Positions 20,902 to 28,386 of a stretch of 29,504 nt of DNA are shown piece after piece. The position numbers were made by a program, and so were the translations under genes. The first letter of the stretch is position 1, and every line of letters starts with the position of its first letter. The DNA is from a virus. The stretch is taken from positions 1 through 29,504 of the IMG/VR virus record IMGVR_UViG_3300010379_000035; one strand, written 5' to 3'. The notes under the pieces were generated by a model that saw nothing but the letters and a program-made list of their open reading frames with translations, did no database searches and had not been told where the DNA came from.

Positions 20902-21260
20902 GGCAGCGCCAGCCGTTCGATATCGAACGTCAGCAACCAGACCTTCAGTTGCTCGACGCGGTGGAACACCGGCAGCTCCAACCTCTCCGCCTCCCTCAGT
21001 TCTGCCGTCACGCCCTTCGATCCCTCCCAACCCGGCACGAGCACCACGGCGTCGCAGCGCCGCATCAGCTCCAGCGTGCCGTCGTACCAGAACTCGTCGC
21101 GGAGCGTCCCAAAGAAATTGGCTGTGTTCGCGAGCGGATTGAGCGGCATCGCGCCTGCCTCGGCCACAGCGAAGGCGAGCGTCTCCGCAGCACGAACGTT
21201 CCGCGCACGCTGCCATTGGTCGGGTGCGGAGAAACGCCCCGCCACGTAGACGACCTTCAC
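20898..21260 (-). CDS. DUF4406-like, nucleoside 2-deoxyribosyltransferase-related protein
   Basis: 120 residues from GTG at 21260 (GTGA overlap). The fold marks of the deoxyribosyltransferase-like superfamily are present: VVYVAGRFS at the start, a helix RNVRAAETLAFAVAEAG, AMPLNPLANT, then DAVVLVPGWEGSKGVTAE with the conserved G-W-x-S-G-type turn. DUF4406 proteins are common in phages; a role in breaking down or exchanging (deoxy)nucleosides is inferred from the superfamily and from the flanking ThyX and dTMP kinase genes. Confidence 0.75.
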   Translation of the reverse strand: MKVVYVAGRFSAPDQWQRARNVRAAETLAFAVAEAGAMPLNPLANTANFFGTLRDEFWYDGTLELMRRCDAVVLVPGWEGSKGVTAELREAERLELPVFHRVEQLKVWLLTFDIERLALP

Positions 21261-21928
21261 GCCTCCAACCCCAACGCGCGCAGCACGTGCTTCCAGATTC
21301 GCTCCGTCACCTCGTCGATCGTTCCGACGCCATCGACCACGACCCACTGCTCGGCATCGTCTTCAGCGTTCACCTCCCACAGCGTCTTGTAGTTCTGGCG
21401 GATCGCGCGCTGCTTCTCGCGGTCCTTCTCGTATCGGTCGCGCATCTGCGGGCGTCGACGGAGCGCCTCCTCTTCGGGCACGTCGATGAAGACGTTCAGT
21501 GCGGGCTGCGGCAGTATCTCCTGTACTTGCTGTAGCCAGACCGGATCGAGCCCGTCGGCTTCGCCAAAACAGATCGCGCTCGGCGTCCACCGATCACAGA
21601 TGACGACCCGCCCCGCGAAGATGTGTGCCTCGATGTCATGCGCGGCGTGCATCTTATCGGCCAATTGGAGCGCCTGGAAGACGAGAGGATCTTCGGGGGC
21701 GCGCCAGACCGGACAAGGCTTCTCGTGCACACGATTGAAATCCTCTGGAATCGCAGCCAACATCGTCTCGCCCAGCAGGTGCCGCCGAATCGCCTTCCCT
21801 ACCGGCGTCTCGTAGCGCGGGAACGACATCACCACAGCGACGCGGCCGATCGAGTCGAATTTCTCGACCAGACACTTCGATTGGGTCTGCTTGCCGATTG
21901 CGTCGCAGCCGTCCAGGCACATCAACAC
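21257..21928 (-). CDS. tmk: Thymidylate (dTMP) kinase
   Basis: 223 residues from GTG at 21928, with AGGAGG 8 bases before it (an ATG two codons later is an alternative). The enzyme phosphorylates dTMP to dTDP with ATP. The P-loop reads DGCDAIGKQT at 6-15; the DR(Y/W) motif is CDRWTPSA at about 111-118; NVFIDVPEEEALRRR is the strand before the lid, and the lid is Arg/Lys-rich (RPQMRDRYEKDREKQR). SFPRYETPVGK matches the substrate-binding FPR segment of dTMP kinases. Part of the dTTP unit with ThyX. Confidence 0.9.
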   Translation of the reverse strand: MLMCLDGCDAIGKQTQSKCLVEKFDSIGRVAVVMSFPRYETPVGKAIRRHLLGETMLAAIPEDFNRVHEKPCPVWRAPEDPLVFQALQLADKMHAAHDIEAHIFAGRVVICDRWTPSAICFGEADGLDPVWLQQVQEILPQPALNVFIDVPEEEALRRRPQMRDRYEKDREKQRAIRQNYKTLWEVNAEDDAEQWVVVDGVGTIDEVTERIWKHVLRALGLEA

Positions 21929-21931
21929 TTC

Positions 21932-22774
21932 TCAGCCCTCCTCGTCGAGACGCGCCAGATAGCGCCCAAACGACGCGACACGAACCCACACATCAGCGAT
22001 GTGCACGCCTGCGTCGTCGTGCTTCCGAATCTCAACTGGAACGTCGTTCGGGTCCTCCACCCGCGCGAACGTACTTGCAGGCAGTGGCAGCTCGGCTTTT
22101 CCTCCAGCACCAGTCTGAGCGTGCACGCCGATCACTGTCACCGGCACCAACGGCCCCTCGACGATCGCCTGCGCGACGCAGTAGCGGCACGCCCAGTTCG
22201 TCTTCTTGTGCTCGGGGCACTCCCAGTCCTGCAGCACACTCGCCGGCACCGGGAAGACTCGGCCCTGTCGCGAATCTTCGATGCCACGGCGCACGTCGTC
22301 GGCAGCAGTCGGCCCGCTGGCCTCGAACCCATCTGGCAGCTCTCGCCCCGACAAGATGTCGCCCGTCGCGACGAGCCGCTCGCCGAGCGTCTTGCCCTGC
22401 TTGCGCCGCGCGGCCTCGATCAGCTCGATGCGGCCGCGCTCCTCTTTGGTCAGCGGGCGCGACACAGCTTCGACGCACTCACGATGGCGCTGCTCCTGCT
22501 GCTCCTGCAGACCGCCGATCGTGTTGTGCCCGAGACAGAAGCGATCGATCCCGACGAAGCACGGCAGCCCGACGCCGCCGCCCGCGAGGCTGAGGCGCAG
22601 TGCCGTGATCTGCTCGTTCGCGAGCCCCTTCGCCTTCGCGCCGGTGCAGCCGAGCAGCTCGATGTCGCGAGCCGTCTTGACGTCGAGCGAGCGCAAGAGA
22701 TCGCGGACGGGCTCGCCGCCTTCGAAGGGCATGTCTTCGATCGTGCGGTCTTCAAGGGTCGGTGCTGCGGTCAT
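21932..22774 (-). CDS. Unknown protein with an internal zinc-finger-like segment
   Basis: 280 residues from the ATG at 22774, with AGAGGTGA just upstream. Residues 24-60 (LLRSLDVKTARDIELLGCTG onward) look like a short helical DNA-binding or polymerase-tail segment. The middle is a long charged helix. At 186-199 C, H, C and C ligands (CPEHKK...CRYC) form a likely zinc site, followed by a beta-rich end with VPVTVIGVHAQTG and VHIADVWVRVASF. It lies between dTMP kinase and the primase-polymerase, so a replication accessory role is possible. No family is named. Confidence 0.65.
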   Translation of the reverse strand: MTAAPTLEDRTIEDMPFEGGEPVRDLLRSLDVKTARDIELLGCTGAKAKGLANEQITALRLSLAGGGVGLPCFVGIDRFCLGHNTIGGLQEQQEQRHRECVEAVSRPLTKEERGRIELIEAARRKQGKTLGERLVATGDILSGRELPDGFEASGPTAADDVRRGIEDSRQGRVFPVPASVLQDWECPEHKKTNWACRYCVAQAIVEGPLVPVTVIGVHAQTGAGGKAELPLPASTFARVEDPNDVPVEIRKHDDAGVHIADVWVRVASFGRYLARLDEEG

Positions 22775-22777
22775 CGT

Positions 22778-23776
22778 TCACCTCTTTCTGTGTTTGTCGC
22801 GGCCGCTGCCAGTCGAGCGCGAATAGCTGTAGTTGCTCGACGAAGTTGTGTACTCGATGGGCTCCGCCGTGACCCGACGCGCCGACTCAATCGTCTTGGT
22901 CAAGTAGTGCACGCCAGCCTCTCTATACTTCATGGTCCCCACGGGTTGAGTCTCGTAGATCCAGTGAATCAGTGAGTCTGGCGCACCGGCTCGAACGAGC
23001 GCGCATACCACGACCCAGTCAGCTTCGGAACGGCTGATCTGCTTTTCGCTGTACGCGTTCTTCTCACCAGTGTCGATGATGTCCAGCGTTCCTTCGTCGA
23101 GCCGCTTTCGCATCTCGAACCAATCGACCGGCGGATCAACAGGAACAGGAATGCCGTCCTTCGGCGTACGCGCGGGGCCGGCCCCGACTACATCGAGCCG
23201 ATTGTTGATCTCGTCGATGGTGTAGCGCCGAGCCGGATCGCAGTTGGTCAGAAAGCACCACGCGGCGCACCCGCGCTTCCGGTTTAGCGTGCCCGGCACG
23301 CGTCCTATGCGGTTGATTGAGAACACGCTGTCCGAGGTCACGTACTTGCACAGCCGCTCCCAGATCAGCTTCGTGCGGTGCGTGTCGCTCGGCTCCGACA
23401 AGAGCAAGTACAGATGCGCTCCATAGCCAGACCAGCCCGAAATGCTCGGGTACAACCCTGCGCGCACCAGCTTCGAGACTGCGTCGGCGATGGCGATTCG
23501 TTCCGGCTGCACGTCTAAGAACATCGCTGTCGCATAAGGCACGCTCGATTCGAACGCCGCCATCTCGTGACGAGGATTGACCGAGACGAACGCGTTGTAC
23601 CCCGTTTCGCACAGCTCCATCGCGTACTCGGCAGCCAGCTCAGGATAGAAGAAGTAGCGCTTGATCGGCCGGGACTTCTGCATCAGCCCCGTCATTTCGA
23701 TCATGGCTGTTGAACTCGGCATCGGGTGAAGCGTCGAGATCAACGCGAGCGCGTGCTTGTACTGCTCCGTTTGCAT
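22778..23776 (-). CDS. Archaeo-eukaryotic-type primase/polymerase (PrimPol)
   Basis: 332 residues; the ATG at 23776 overlaps the helicase stop (TGATG). The N-terminal two thirds fit the AEP primase-polymerase fold: NAFVSVNPR at 61-69, the metal strand ATAMFLDVQP at 82-91, the His strand SGWSGYGAHLYLLL at 113-126, and RIGRVPGTLNRKRG at 156-169, the R-x-PGT-x-N-x-K signature of phage and plasmid AEPs. In the usual hhhDhD motif the second Asp appears as Gln. A C-terminal helical part (about 250-300) may be the PriCT-type domain. It would make primers and perhaps extend them at phage forks, with the helicase encoded just upstream. Confidence 0.8.
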   Translation of the reverse strand: MQTEQYKHALALISTLHPMPSSTAMIEMTGLMQKSRPIKRYFFYPELAAEYAMELCETGYNAFVSVNPRHEMAAFESSVPYATAMFLDVQPERIAIADAVSKLVRAGLYPSISGWSGYGAHLYLLLSEPSDTHRTKLIWERLCKYVTSDSVFSINRIGRVPGTLNRKRGCAAWCFLTNCDPARRYTIDEINNRLDVVGAGPARTPKDGIPVPVDPPVDWFEMRKRLDEGTLDIIDTGEKNAYSEKQISRSEADWVVVCALVRAGAPDSLIHWIYETQPVGTMKYREAGVHYLTKTIESARRVTAEPIEYTTSSSNYSYSRSTGSGRDKHRKR

Positions 23777-25371
23777 CAAATCCTCCCCAGGTACACAGCG
23801 GCCATCTTCTCCGCTCTCGTGATCGCCGTGTACCCCCAACGACGTCCTTCATCTTCGTTCAGTCGAATTGAAGGCTCGACAACCACAAGCACGTACGGCC
23901 AGGAGGACCCTTGCGATTTGTGACAGGTGTATATGTATCCCCAATTGGCCGATATGTGCGACGCGACCTTGTCTCCAGAGAAGAAGCTCTCCAACCTTGA
24001 CCACTGGCCGCCGGCAATCGCGACGGCAGTCGGCCCAGCCTGAAGGCGCCCATGCAGCTCTTCGATCGCGATCATCGCGAATCCGCCTGACGGCGTCTTG
24101 ATTCCACCGAACCGTGCGATCTCCTCGGTCTTCTTATACCTGTCACGTACCTTCTCTGGTTGTGTTGGCTCCTTCACCCAGCCAGTAAAAGTGAAAGCCT
24201 CGCCGTTCATCAACCCGACCTCGTACGCATTCTTCAGCACGAGCAGCCTCTCACCGGGCTGAGGCATCTCGTCATAGATACCGAGTGAGTGCCTGAACAT
24301 CGCGTTGAGCTGGAAGCGCGTCGCGTTCTTGTGGCAGATCGTTATTCCGCCCTGTCGATGCACGGACAGCGCGACCTCTCCGAAGTTGTTCAGTTCGACG
24401 TGTGGCAGCTCGTGGAACGCCGATACTCCTTCTCCCGCGCGCAGGCGCATCGAGGCGCGAATCACCGGCGAGTCCTGCGCTTGCCGCAGCACTTCTGTCA
24501 TCTCGACTCTCTCGGCGCCCAGCTCAGTGGCGAACTCAGGCGTCAAGATCGAGAACGGCGGCGAGTTCGGTGGCTGCACAGGCGGCAGCTGAAAGCCGTC
24601 ACCGATGATGACGAGACGTAGATCGTTCTGCTCGCACACGGAATGCACGTCGCGCCACGTATCAGGGCCGACCATGGAGCCCTCATCGAGCACCACGAGA
24701 CGCGAGGGCGGAATCTCGATGTCCTCGCTGGACCGCCGAACGAACCTGACCGTTCCTGTCTTCTCGTCGGGGAGAGCGTGGTACAGCCAAGAATGGATCG
24801 TGCGCGCAGGTAGCCCTGTCGCCTCGCGAACTCTCACAGCCGCTTTGCCAGTTGGCGTGACCACCACAGGTGCTCCGTGCTCTCGCGCGATGACGCCGGT
24901 CAAAAATGTCTTGCCTACACCGGCGTAACCAACGAGGACTGTGCAGGCGTGGTGCCCTGGCGCCATCATTCGTCCGACAGCTCCCATGCTGGTCTCTTGA
25001 CCGCGAGTGAGCGTATAGGACGGCAGCGTCGGCGCTGGTGGGGGCTCGGGCGCGGCAGGTGCAGGTTCGACCACTTCGATCGCCGCCCGCCACACACGGC
25101 GCTCCACTCGCTGCGCCAGCTCCGCGAATCCCAGCTCGTGCATCCGAAAGATCGCACTCCGCAGCTCTTCGCCGCGCAGCGAGTCCTGCGCCACGGCGTG
25201 GATCAGCTGGTTGAGTTCGGCACGGCGCGCATCGTCAAGCGAGCCGATCGAGCGGTAGCGATAGGTTGCACGGCATCGAGAATCGAGCGCGGTTTGCGCG
25301 TCGGTCAGGTCTTTGAGCAGCATCCCACAGGCTGCACAGCTTGTTGATACAGGTGTCACTGCAGCAGTCAC
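23776..25371 (-). CDS. SF1B helicase, RecD/Dda-like
   Basis: 531 residues from GTG at 25371 (GTGA overlap); a second GTG one codon earlier is equivalent. The core begins near residue 120: Walker A VGYAGVGKTFLT, motif Ia VVTPTGKAAVRVREATG, Walker B RLVVLDEGSMVG, motif III IIGDGFQLPPVQ, and near the C-terminus CHKSQGSSWPYVLVVV (motif V, UvrD_C_2) and WGYTAITRAEK (motif VI). That order is typical of RecD, TraA and T4 Dda, which are 5' to 3' DNA helicases. The first 40 residues carry CAAC and a third Cys, a possible small metal site, followed by a helical region and a Pro/Ala linker. It is coupled to the primase-polymerase, so it is likely a replicative or recombination helicase. Confidence 0.9.
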   Translation of the reverse strand: MTAAVTPVSTSCAACGMLLKDLTDAQTALDSRCRATYRYRSIGSLDDARRAELNQLIHAVAQDSLRGEELRSAIFRMHELGFAELAQRVERRVWRAAIEVVEPAPAAPEPPPAPTLPSYTLTRGQETSMGAVGRMMAPGHHACTVLVGYAGVGKTFLTGVIAREHGAPVVVTPTGKAAVRVREATGLPARTIHSWLYHALPDEKTGTVRFVRRSSEDIEIPPSRLVVLDEGSMVGPDTWRDVHSVCEQNDLRLVIIGDGFQLPPVQPPNSPPFSILTPEFATELGAERVEMTEVLRQAQDSPVIRASMRLRAGEGVSAFHELPHVELNNFGEVALSVHRQGGITICHKNATRFQLNAMFRHSLGIYDEMPQPGERLLVLKNAYEVGLMNGEAFTFTGWVKEPTQPEKVRDRYKKTEEIARFGGIKTPSGGFAMIAIEELHGRLQAGPTAVAIAGGQWSRLESFFSGDKVASHISANWGYIYTCHKSQGSSWPYVLVVVEPSIRLNEDEGRRWGYTAITRAEKMAAVYLGRI

Positions 25372-25904
25372 CACTTCCGTCCCTTCCCTGTGTCGAACAC
25401 CGGCCCGCGCACGTCCTCGCTGGCTGTGAGCCGTGCTTCGATTCCAGCTCGCACAAGCGCGTCGGCCACGTTCAGTGTGATGATGCTCTGGCGCTGCGCA
25501 CAGCCGAACGCGTGTCTCGTGCCGCTGTCACCCGCAGCAAGGTAGCCGAGCACGCAGTGCGCGCCGTCGACGATCATCGCGTTGCGGGCCAGCAGCGCGA
25601 TCCGGCGCTTCGAGCCCGTAACCCTCGCCAGCTCGATGAACCGCTGATGGATGTTCGGGTTGAAGACGCAGACACGATTCGCAGGATGAATCGCTGCGCG
25701 CTCGAAGTCCTCCCACGGCAAGAAGAGCGAGACGTGGCGGGGGTCCACTGTGTTCGCGCCGCGGGCCCATGCCTGATCAGCGCCAGGGGCGTTGCCCGAT
25801 GTGATGGCGTAGCCCTGCGAGATGAGCTTCGCTCCGGTCTCTTCCATCCACGACAGGATCGGTGCGGGCGTGGCACGGGCGCCGACGCAGGCGATGGTGT
25901 TCAT
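25368..25904 (-). CDS. SLOG-domain (DprA/LOG-like) protein
   Basis: 178 residues, ATG at 25904. The N-terminal Rossmann part begins TIACVGARATP, a helix, and then GYAITSGNAPGADQAWARGAN, the nucleotide-binding glycine motif of the SLOG superfamily (DprA, YpsA, LOG). The middle has HCVLGYLAAGDSGTRHAF, which gives the second half of the Rossmann sheet. Such phage proteins are thought to sense or bind nucleotides or single-stranded DNA; the exact role here is not known. It immediately precedes the helicase and overlaps both neighbours. Confidence 0.75.
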   Translation of the reverse strand: MNTIACVGARATPAPILSWMEETGAKLISQGYAITSGNAPGADQAWARGANTVDPRHVSLFLPWEDFERAAIHPANRVCVFNPNIHQRFIELARVTGSKRRIALLARNAMIVDGAHCVLGYLAAGDSGTRHAFGCAQRQSIITLNVADALVRAGIEARLTASEDVRGPVFDTGKGRKW

Positions 25905-26254
25905 GCGACCCTTTCCAGCTCGCGCTTGCAGTCGTCCCAGCCCTGCACGTAGGCGATACGCCGCGCGCGTTCGAGTGCGTTGACCGGCGGTGTCTCGCCT
26001 GGCACTTCAGTGCGCGCGAGCAGTTTCAGATCGTCTCGCCGCCACTTCCACCAGCCGTACGCGTTGATGACGACGAACAGAAGGTGGTTCGCGCAGAGCG
26101 CCCAGGCCCGCGTGTAGATCCCGTACGGCATCCAGCACAGGTTGCAGGCGATGCGGATGATCCAGCCCTTGAGGCTCTTGGTCGTGAGCGCAAGGTTGCC
26201 GGCGACGTTGAGGATCGCGGCGGCCCACCCGAAAATGTTCCAGAGGAGATTCAT
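25901..26254 (-). CDS. PnuC-like small membrane protein
   Basis: 117 residues from the ATG at 26254. Three hydrophobic segments at about 4-23, 28-46 and 49-66 with paired aromatic residues (CNLCWMPYGIY and VVINAYGWWKW). The NAYGWWKW ending of the last helix resembles the YGWYxW end of PnuC nicotinamide riboside transporters and related PQ-loop proteins, though only half of a full PnuC is present. A C-terminal soluble helix follows (ALERARRIAYVQGWDDCKRE). It may dimerise to form a transporter; related half-size proteins occur in phages. Confidence 0.6.
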   Translation of the reverse strand: MNLLWNIFGWAAAILNVAGNLALTTKSLKGWIIRIACNLCWMPYGIYTRAWALCANHLLFVVINAYGWWKWRRDDLKLLARTEVPGETPPVNALERARRIAYVQGWDDCKRELERVA

Positions 26255-26415
26255 GTCGGCCTCTTCTTCTCTCGCCACTCCGGACAGCCACAGTCGAGCG
26301 CCAGGCACCACGTCCCCTTCGACGCTTTCCCGTCGTCGTGGAAGCTCTCGACGTGGCCGCATTCACAGATGACGAGGTCGCGGTCCATGATTTCCTGTAG
26401 CGGCGGCGTGTTCAC
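26251..26415 (-). CDS. Small zinc-finger-like protein
   Basis: 54 residues from GTG at 26415 (GTGA overlap with the previous stop) to TGA at 26253-26251 (ATGA overlap with the next gene). The core has CECGH (C17, C19, H21), a nearby His (H26), then C37, C42 and C44 (CLALDCGCPEW), a spacing often seen in phage zinc proteins that end with C-x-CxxF/W. Start and stop fit both neighbours exactly. Function unknown. Confidence 0.65.
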   Translation of the reverse strand: MNTPPLQEIMDRDLVICECGHVESFHDDGKASKGTWCLALDCGCPEWREKKRPT

Positions 26416-26756
26416 GCGTCGCCCCTTCGAACCGCGAAGCCCTTATTCTTGAGCGCCACCACCAGCGGGACAAGGTTCCTGCGCGTTGCGGATCCTTCGT
26501 ACAGTTCGTGCCGAGCAGCCTCGTCGTTGGTCGTATTCCACCACTCTGCCCCCGCAGTCCATGCCGCAACAGTATCGTCCACGTTCATGGCATGCGTGCC
26601 GATACTGAGATTGAACTCCAAACCCCCGCGCCGCACAGTCACGAACAGCTCGGGGGACGGACGAACGAAGATCTCGTCCGGCGTGAAGCCGAGCTTGCGG
26701 AAGACTTCGTGCGCAGCGAGCGCCTCGCGGATGATTGGATGGGTCGGGGCGCTCAT
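26412..26756 (-). CDS. Unknown small protein
   Basis: 114 residues from the ATG at 26756 (ATGA overlap). Helix IIREALAAHEVFRKLGF, strands IFVRPSPELFVTVRRGGLEF, then WTAGAEWWNTTNDEAARHEL and a final helix with LVPLVVALKNKGF. Looks like a folded alpha/beta domain; no family recognised. Confidence 0.65.
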   Translation of the reverse strand: MSAPTHPIIREALAAHEVFRKLGFTPDEIFVRPSPELFVTVRRGGLEFNLSIGTHAMNVDDTVAAWTAGAEWWNTTNDEAARHELYEGSATRRNLVPLVVALKNKGFAVRRGDA

Positions 26757-26893
26757 CGGGGCATCCCTGCAAGAAACCACGCGCGCCACAGCCGCGTCGC
26801 AAACGCGTGGTTCCGTTGACAGAGGCACTCGTAGATGGTCATGTTGACCATCCCCCACGGCTTGCCGCACCGCTCGCAGATGTTGTAGCTCAC
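26753..26893 (-). CDS. Very small Cys-rich protein
   Basis: 46 residues from GTG at 26893 (GTGA overlap) to TGA at 26755-26753 (ATGA overlap). CERCGKPW and ECLC provide C6, C9, C23 and C25, with H29 close by, consistent with one zinc site. The C-terminus is basic and aromatic (RLWRAWFLAG). Supported by the exact overlaps and Cys pattern. Confidence 0.6.
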   Translation of the reverse strand: MSYNICERCGKPWGMVNMTIYECLCQRNHAFATRLWRAWFLAGMPR

Positions 26894-27162
26894 GACGCTT
26901 TACCCTCCGCGAACGCCGCGATCAGCTCTTCACTGGTGCGCCCGTCAGGCGAATCGTGCGTGGTGAGCCAGCCGATGCGCTTCACGACGTCGAGGATAGT
27001 CATCCCGTTTTTGGCCGCGTACCCGATCAGGATGCCCGACAGCGCGTCGAACTGGAGCGAGAAGTCGGACGGGTCGCGCGACAAGAGCTTGATGACCTTG
27101 TCGGCCGTGTACTTCGCGCGCTCGATTTCTCGCGGAGTGTATTTGCGCTCTTCGTAGGACAT
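26890..27162 (-). CDS. Unknown small helical protein
   Basis: 90 residues, ATG at 27162, three bases after the upstream stop. Charged N-terminus (SYEERKYTPREIERAKYTAD) then FSLQFDALSGILIGYAAKNG and MTILDVVKRIGW. Predicted mostly helical, no membrane segment, no recognised family. Its position next to the MazG-like gene is the only context clue. Confidence 0.65.
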   Translation of the reverse strand: MSYEERKYTPREIERAKYTADKVIKLLSRDPSDFSLQFDALSGILIGYAAKNGMTILDVVKRIGWLTTHDSPDGRTSEELIAAFAEGKAS

Positions 27163-27165
27163 GGG

Positions 27166-27594
27166 TCAGCTTTGCGCGGCGATCATTTCGGCGATACGGG
27201 GCGGCGTCCATCCCGGGGGCTTGAGCGTTTTTCCGTCGGGCCTCGTCGCGCCACCTTCCTTGGCCATATTGGACCTGTGCACCTCGTCGAAGATCGGCTG
27301 GATGTCGAGGCCGAACTCGATTGCCGCGCCGAACGTCACATAGAGGAGGTCGCAGACGCCGTCAACGGCCTCGACGAAATCCGGTGCCTTGGGTACGGAT
27401 TCACGAAGTTTTTTCAGCTCCGTCAGTAGGAGGTGCATCGTTTCTACTGTCCCCACTGTGCCGACGGAAGTCTCGACGGCCTCCTCGATGATCAGCCCCG
27501 ATCGCAGGTTCGGGCGACCGAATCCCGGCTTCGTCCCGATCGGATGACCGAACTTCTCGTGAAACTCGCGAACTTGCTCCTGCATCCGGTTCAT
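27166..27594 (-). CDS. MazG-like NTP pyrophosphohydrolase
   Basis: 142 residues from the ATG at 27594, which has AAGGAG 6 bases upstream; an earlier ATG at 27612 overlaps the previous stop and adds six residues. All-alpha NTP-pyrophosphatases of the MazG/PRA-PH type hydrolyse NTPs to NMP and pyrophosphate with Mg. The pattern is here: QVREFHEKFGHPIG at the start, an acidic helix GLIIEEAVETSVG, a second helix MHLLLTELKKLRES and FVEAVDGVCDLLYVTFGAA with the ExxxD-type metal ligands. It may trim or recycle nucleotides or alarmones; phages often encode such proteins. Confidence 0.75.
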   Translation of the reverse strand: MNRMQEQVREFHEKFGHPIGTKPGFGRPNLRSGLIIEEAVETSVGTVGTVETMHLLLTELKKLRESVPKAPDFVEAVDGVCDLLYVTFGAAIEFGLDIQPIFDEVHRSNMAKEGGATRPDGKTLKPPGWTPPRIAEMIAAQS

Positions 27595-27608
27595 TGTTGT
27601 CTCCTTTT

Positions 27609-27944
27609 TCATTCCATCGCGCTCCCCTCTTCGAGCCCCTCAATCGGATCGCCTGCGCCCATCTCGATCGCGACCCGGCGCCACTTCTCGCTCTCCCATA
27701 AGTACGGCGCGACGATGCGTGCGGCTTCTTCATCGTTCGGCTTGAAGGCCAGCTCGGCGACTGCGCGCCGTTGCACGGCGAGGTAGCGCGCGGTCGGGTT
27801 CTTGTCGTTCTCCTGCCCCGGCTTGTACTCTTTCCAGATCGCGTCCTGCAGCGGCTTGCGCAGCGAGAACCAGTGCGGACGGCAGAACGCCATTCGCGGC
27901 GGTACCGCCGTCTTGCAGTCGTGAGCATGGCAGGCGTGAGTCAC
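27609..27944 (-). CDS. Cys/His-rich phage protein, unknown
   Basis: 111 residues from GTG at 27944 (GTGA overlap). The first 25 residues have C5, C10, C21 and H24 in a zinc-site layout (THACHAHDC, then MAFCRPHW). A conserved-looking helical part follows: LRKPLQDAIWKEYKPGQENDKNPTA, broken here between LRKPLQDAIWKEY and KPGQENDKNPTARYLAVQRR, a pattern I have seen in many phage hypothetical proteins. No function is known. The stop overlaps the alternative start of the MazG-like gene. Confidence 0.7.
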   Translation of the reverse strand: MTHACHAHDCKTAVPPRMAFCRPHWFSLRKPLQDAIWKEYKPGQENDKNPTARYLAVQRRAVAELAFKPNDEEAARIVAPYLWESEKWRRVAIEMGAGDPIEGLEEGSAME

Positions 27945-28201
27945 GGCGCCTTCGTGTGACAGATGCAGCTGCACACGGCGCCTGGCTTGTGAGTGCAGTA
28001 GCTGCAGTCGAACAGACGCTCTTCGACAGCGGCCTGCCCCGCGCAGCACGCCGCGCCTGGCTCCGCGAGCCTGCACAGCTCGGGTGTCGGGCATTCTGTG
28101 TTGTAGATCCTGCACTCGTTTGGGCGCTTCGGCTTGGGGCCAAAGGTCTCGTCGTATCCCGAACGGTATGCGGCGTTGGCGGGGTGGCTCACGATGGGCA
28201 T
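27941..28201 (-). CDS. Cys-rich small protein
   Basis: 86 residues from the ATG at 28201 (TGATG junction). Ten Cys: 30, 37, 43, 52, 53, 66, 69, 77, 79 and 81, with CSYC and CSCICH near the end. This could bind two zinc ions or form disulphides. No family recognised. One of five small Cys-rich proteins between 26251 and 28718. Confidence 0.65.
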   Translation of the reverse strand: MPIVSHPANAAYRSGYDETFGPKPKRPNECRIYNTECPTPELCRLAEPGAACCAGQAAVEERLFDCSYCTHKPGAVCSCICHTKAP

Positions 28202-28386
28202 CAGGCTCTCCTTCTTCTCAGCTTCTCGATCAGGGTCGTTCTCTTCAGTCCGAGCAGCTCTGCGGCACCCTTCTTCGTTTCCATCGCCTCCAGTGCCTCC
28301 TCGATGTATGCCTCTTCGATCGCTGTGAGAAACTCCGGCAGATCGATCGGGAGCGGCGGGAGCTGGATGTCGCGGATGATGGGCAT
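28201..28386 (-). CDS. Stand-alone Fis-type helix-turn-helix protein (HTH_8)
   Basis: 61 residues from the ATG at 28386 (TGATG junction). After a short Pro-rich start the protein is a Fis/HTH_8 domain: helix AYIEEALEAMETKKGAAELL, turn G-L, then KRTTLIEKLRRR, almost the consensus of the DNA-binding end of NtrC-type sigma-54 activators (K..AAELLGLKRTTL..KLRR). It has no receiver or AAA+ part, so it is probably a DNA-binding or DNA-bending protein, or interferes with host Fis-type regulation. The similarity to proteobacterial and myxobacterial regulators hints at host origin. Confidence 0.8.
   Translation of the reverse strand: MPIIRDIQLPPLPIDLPEFLTAIEEAYIEEALEAMETKKGAAELLGLKRTTLIEKLRRRRA

Noticed and set aside
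21623-22975. Plus-strand open frame (450 codons) across tmk, the zinc-finger-like protein and the primase-polymerase
   Set aside because: Runs antisense across three well-supported genes; composition is that of a GC-rich shadow.
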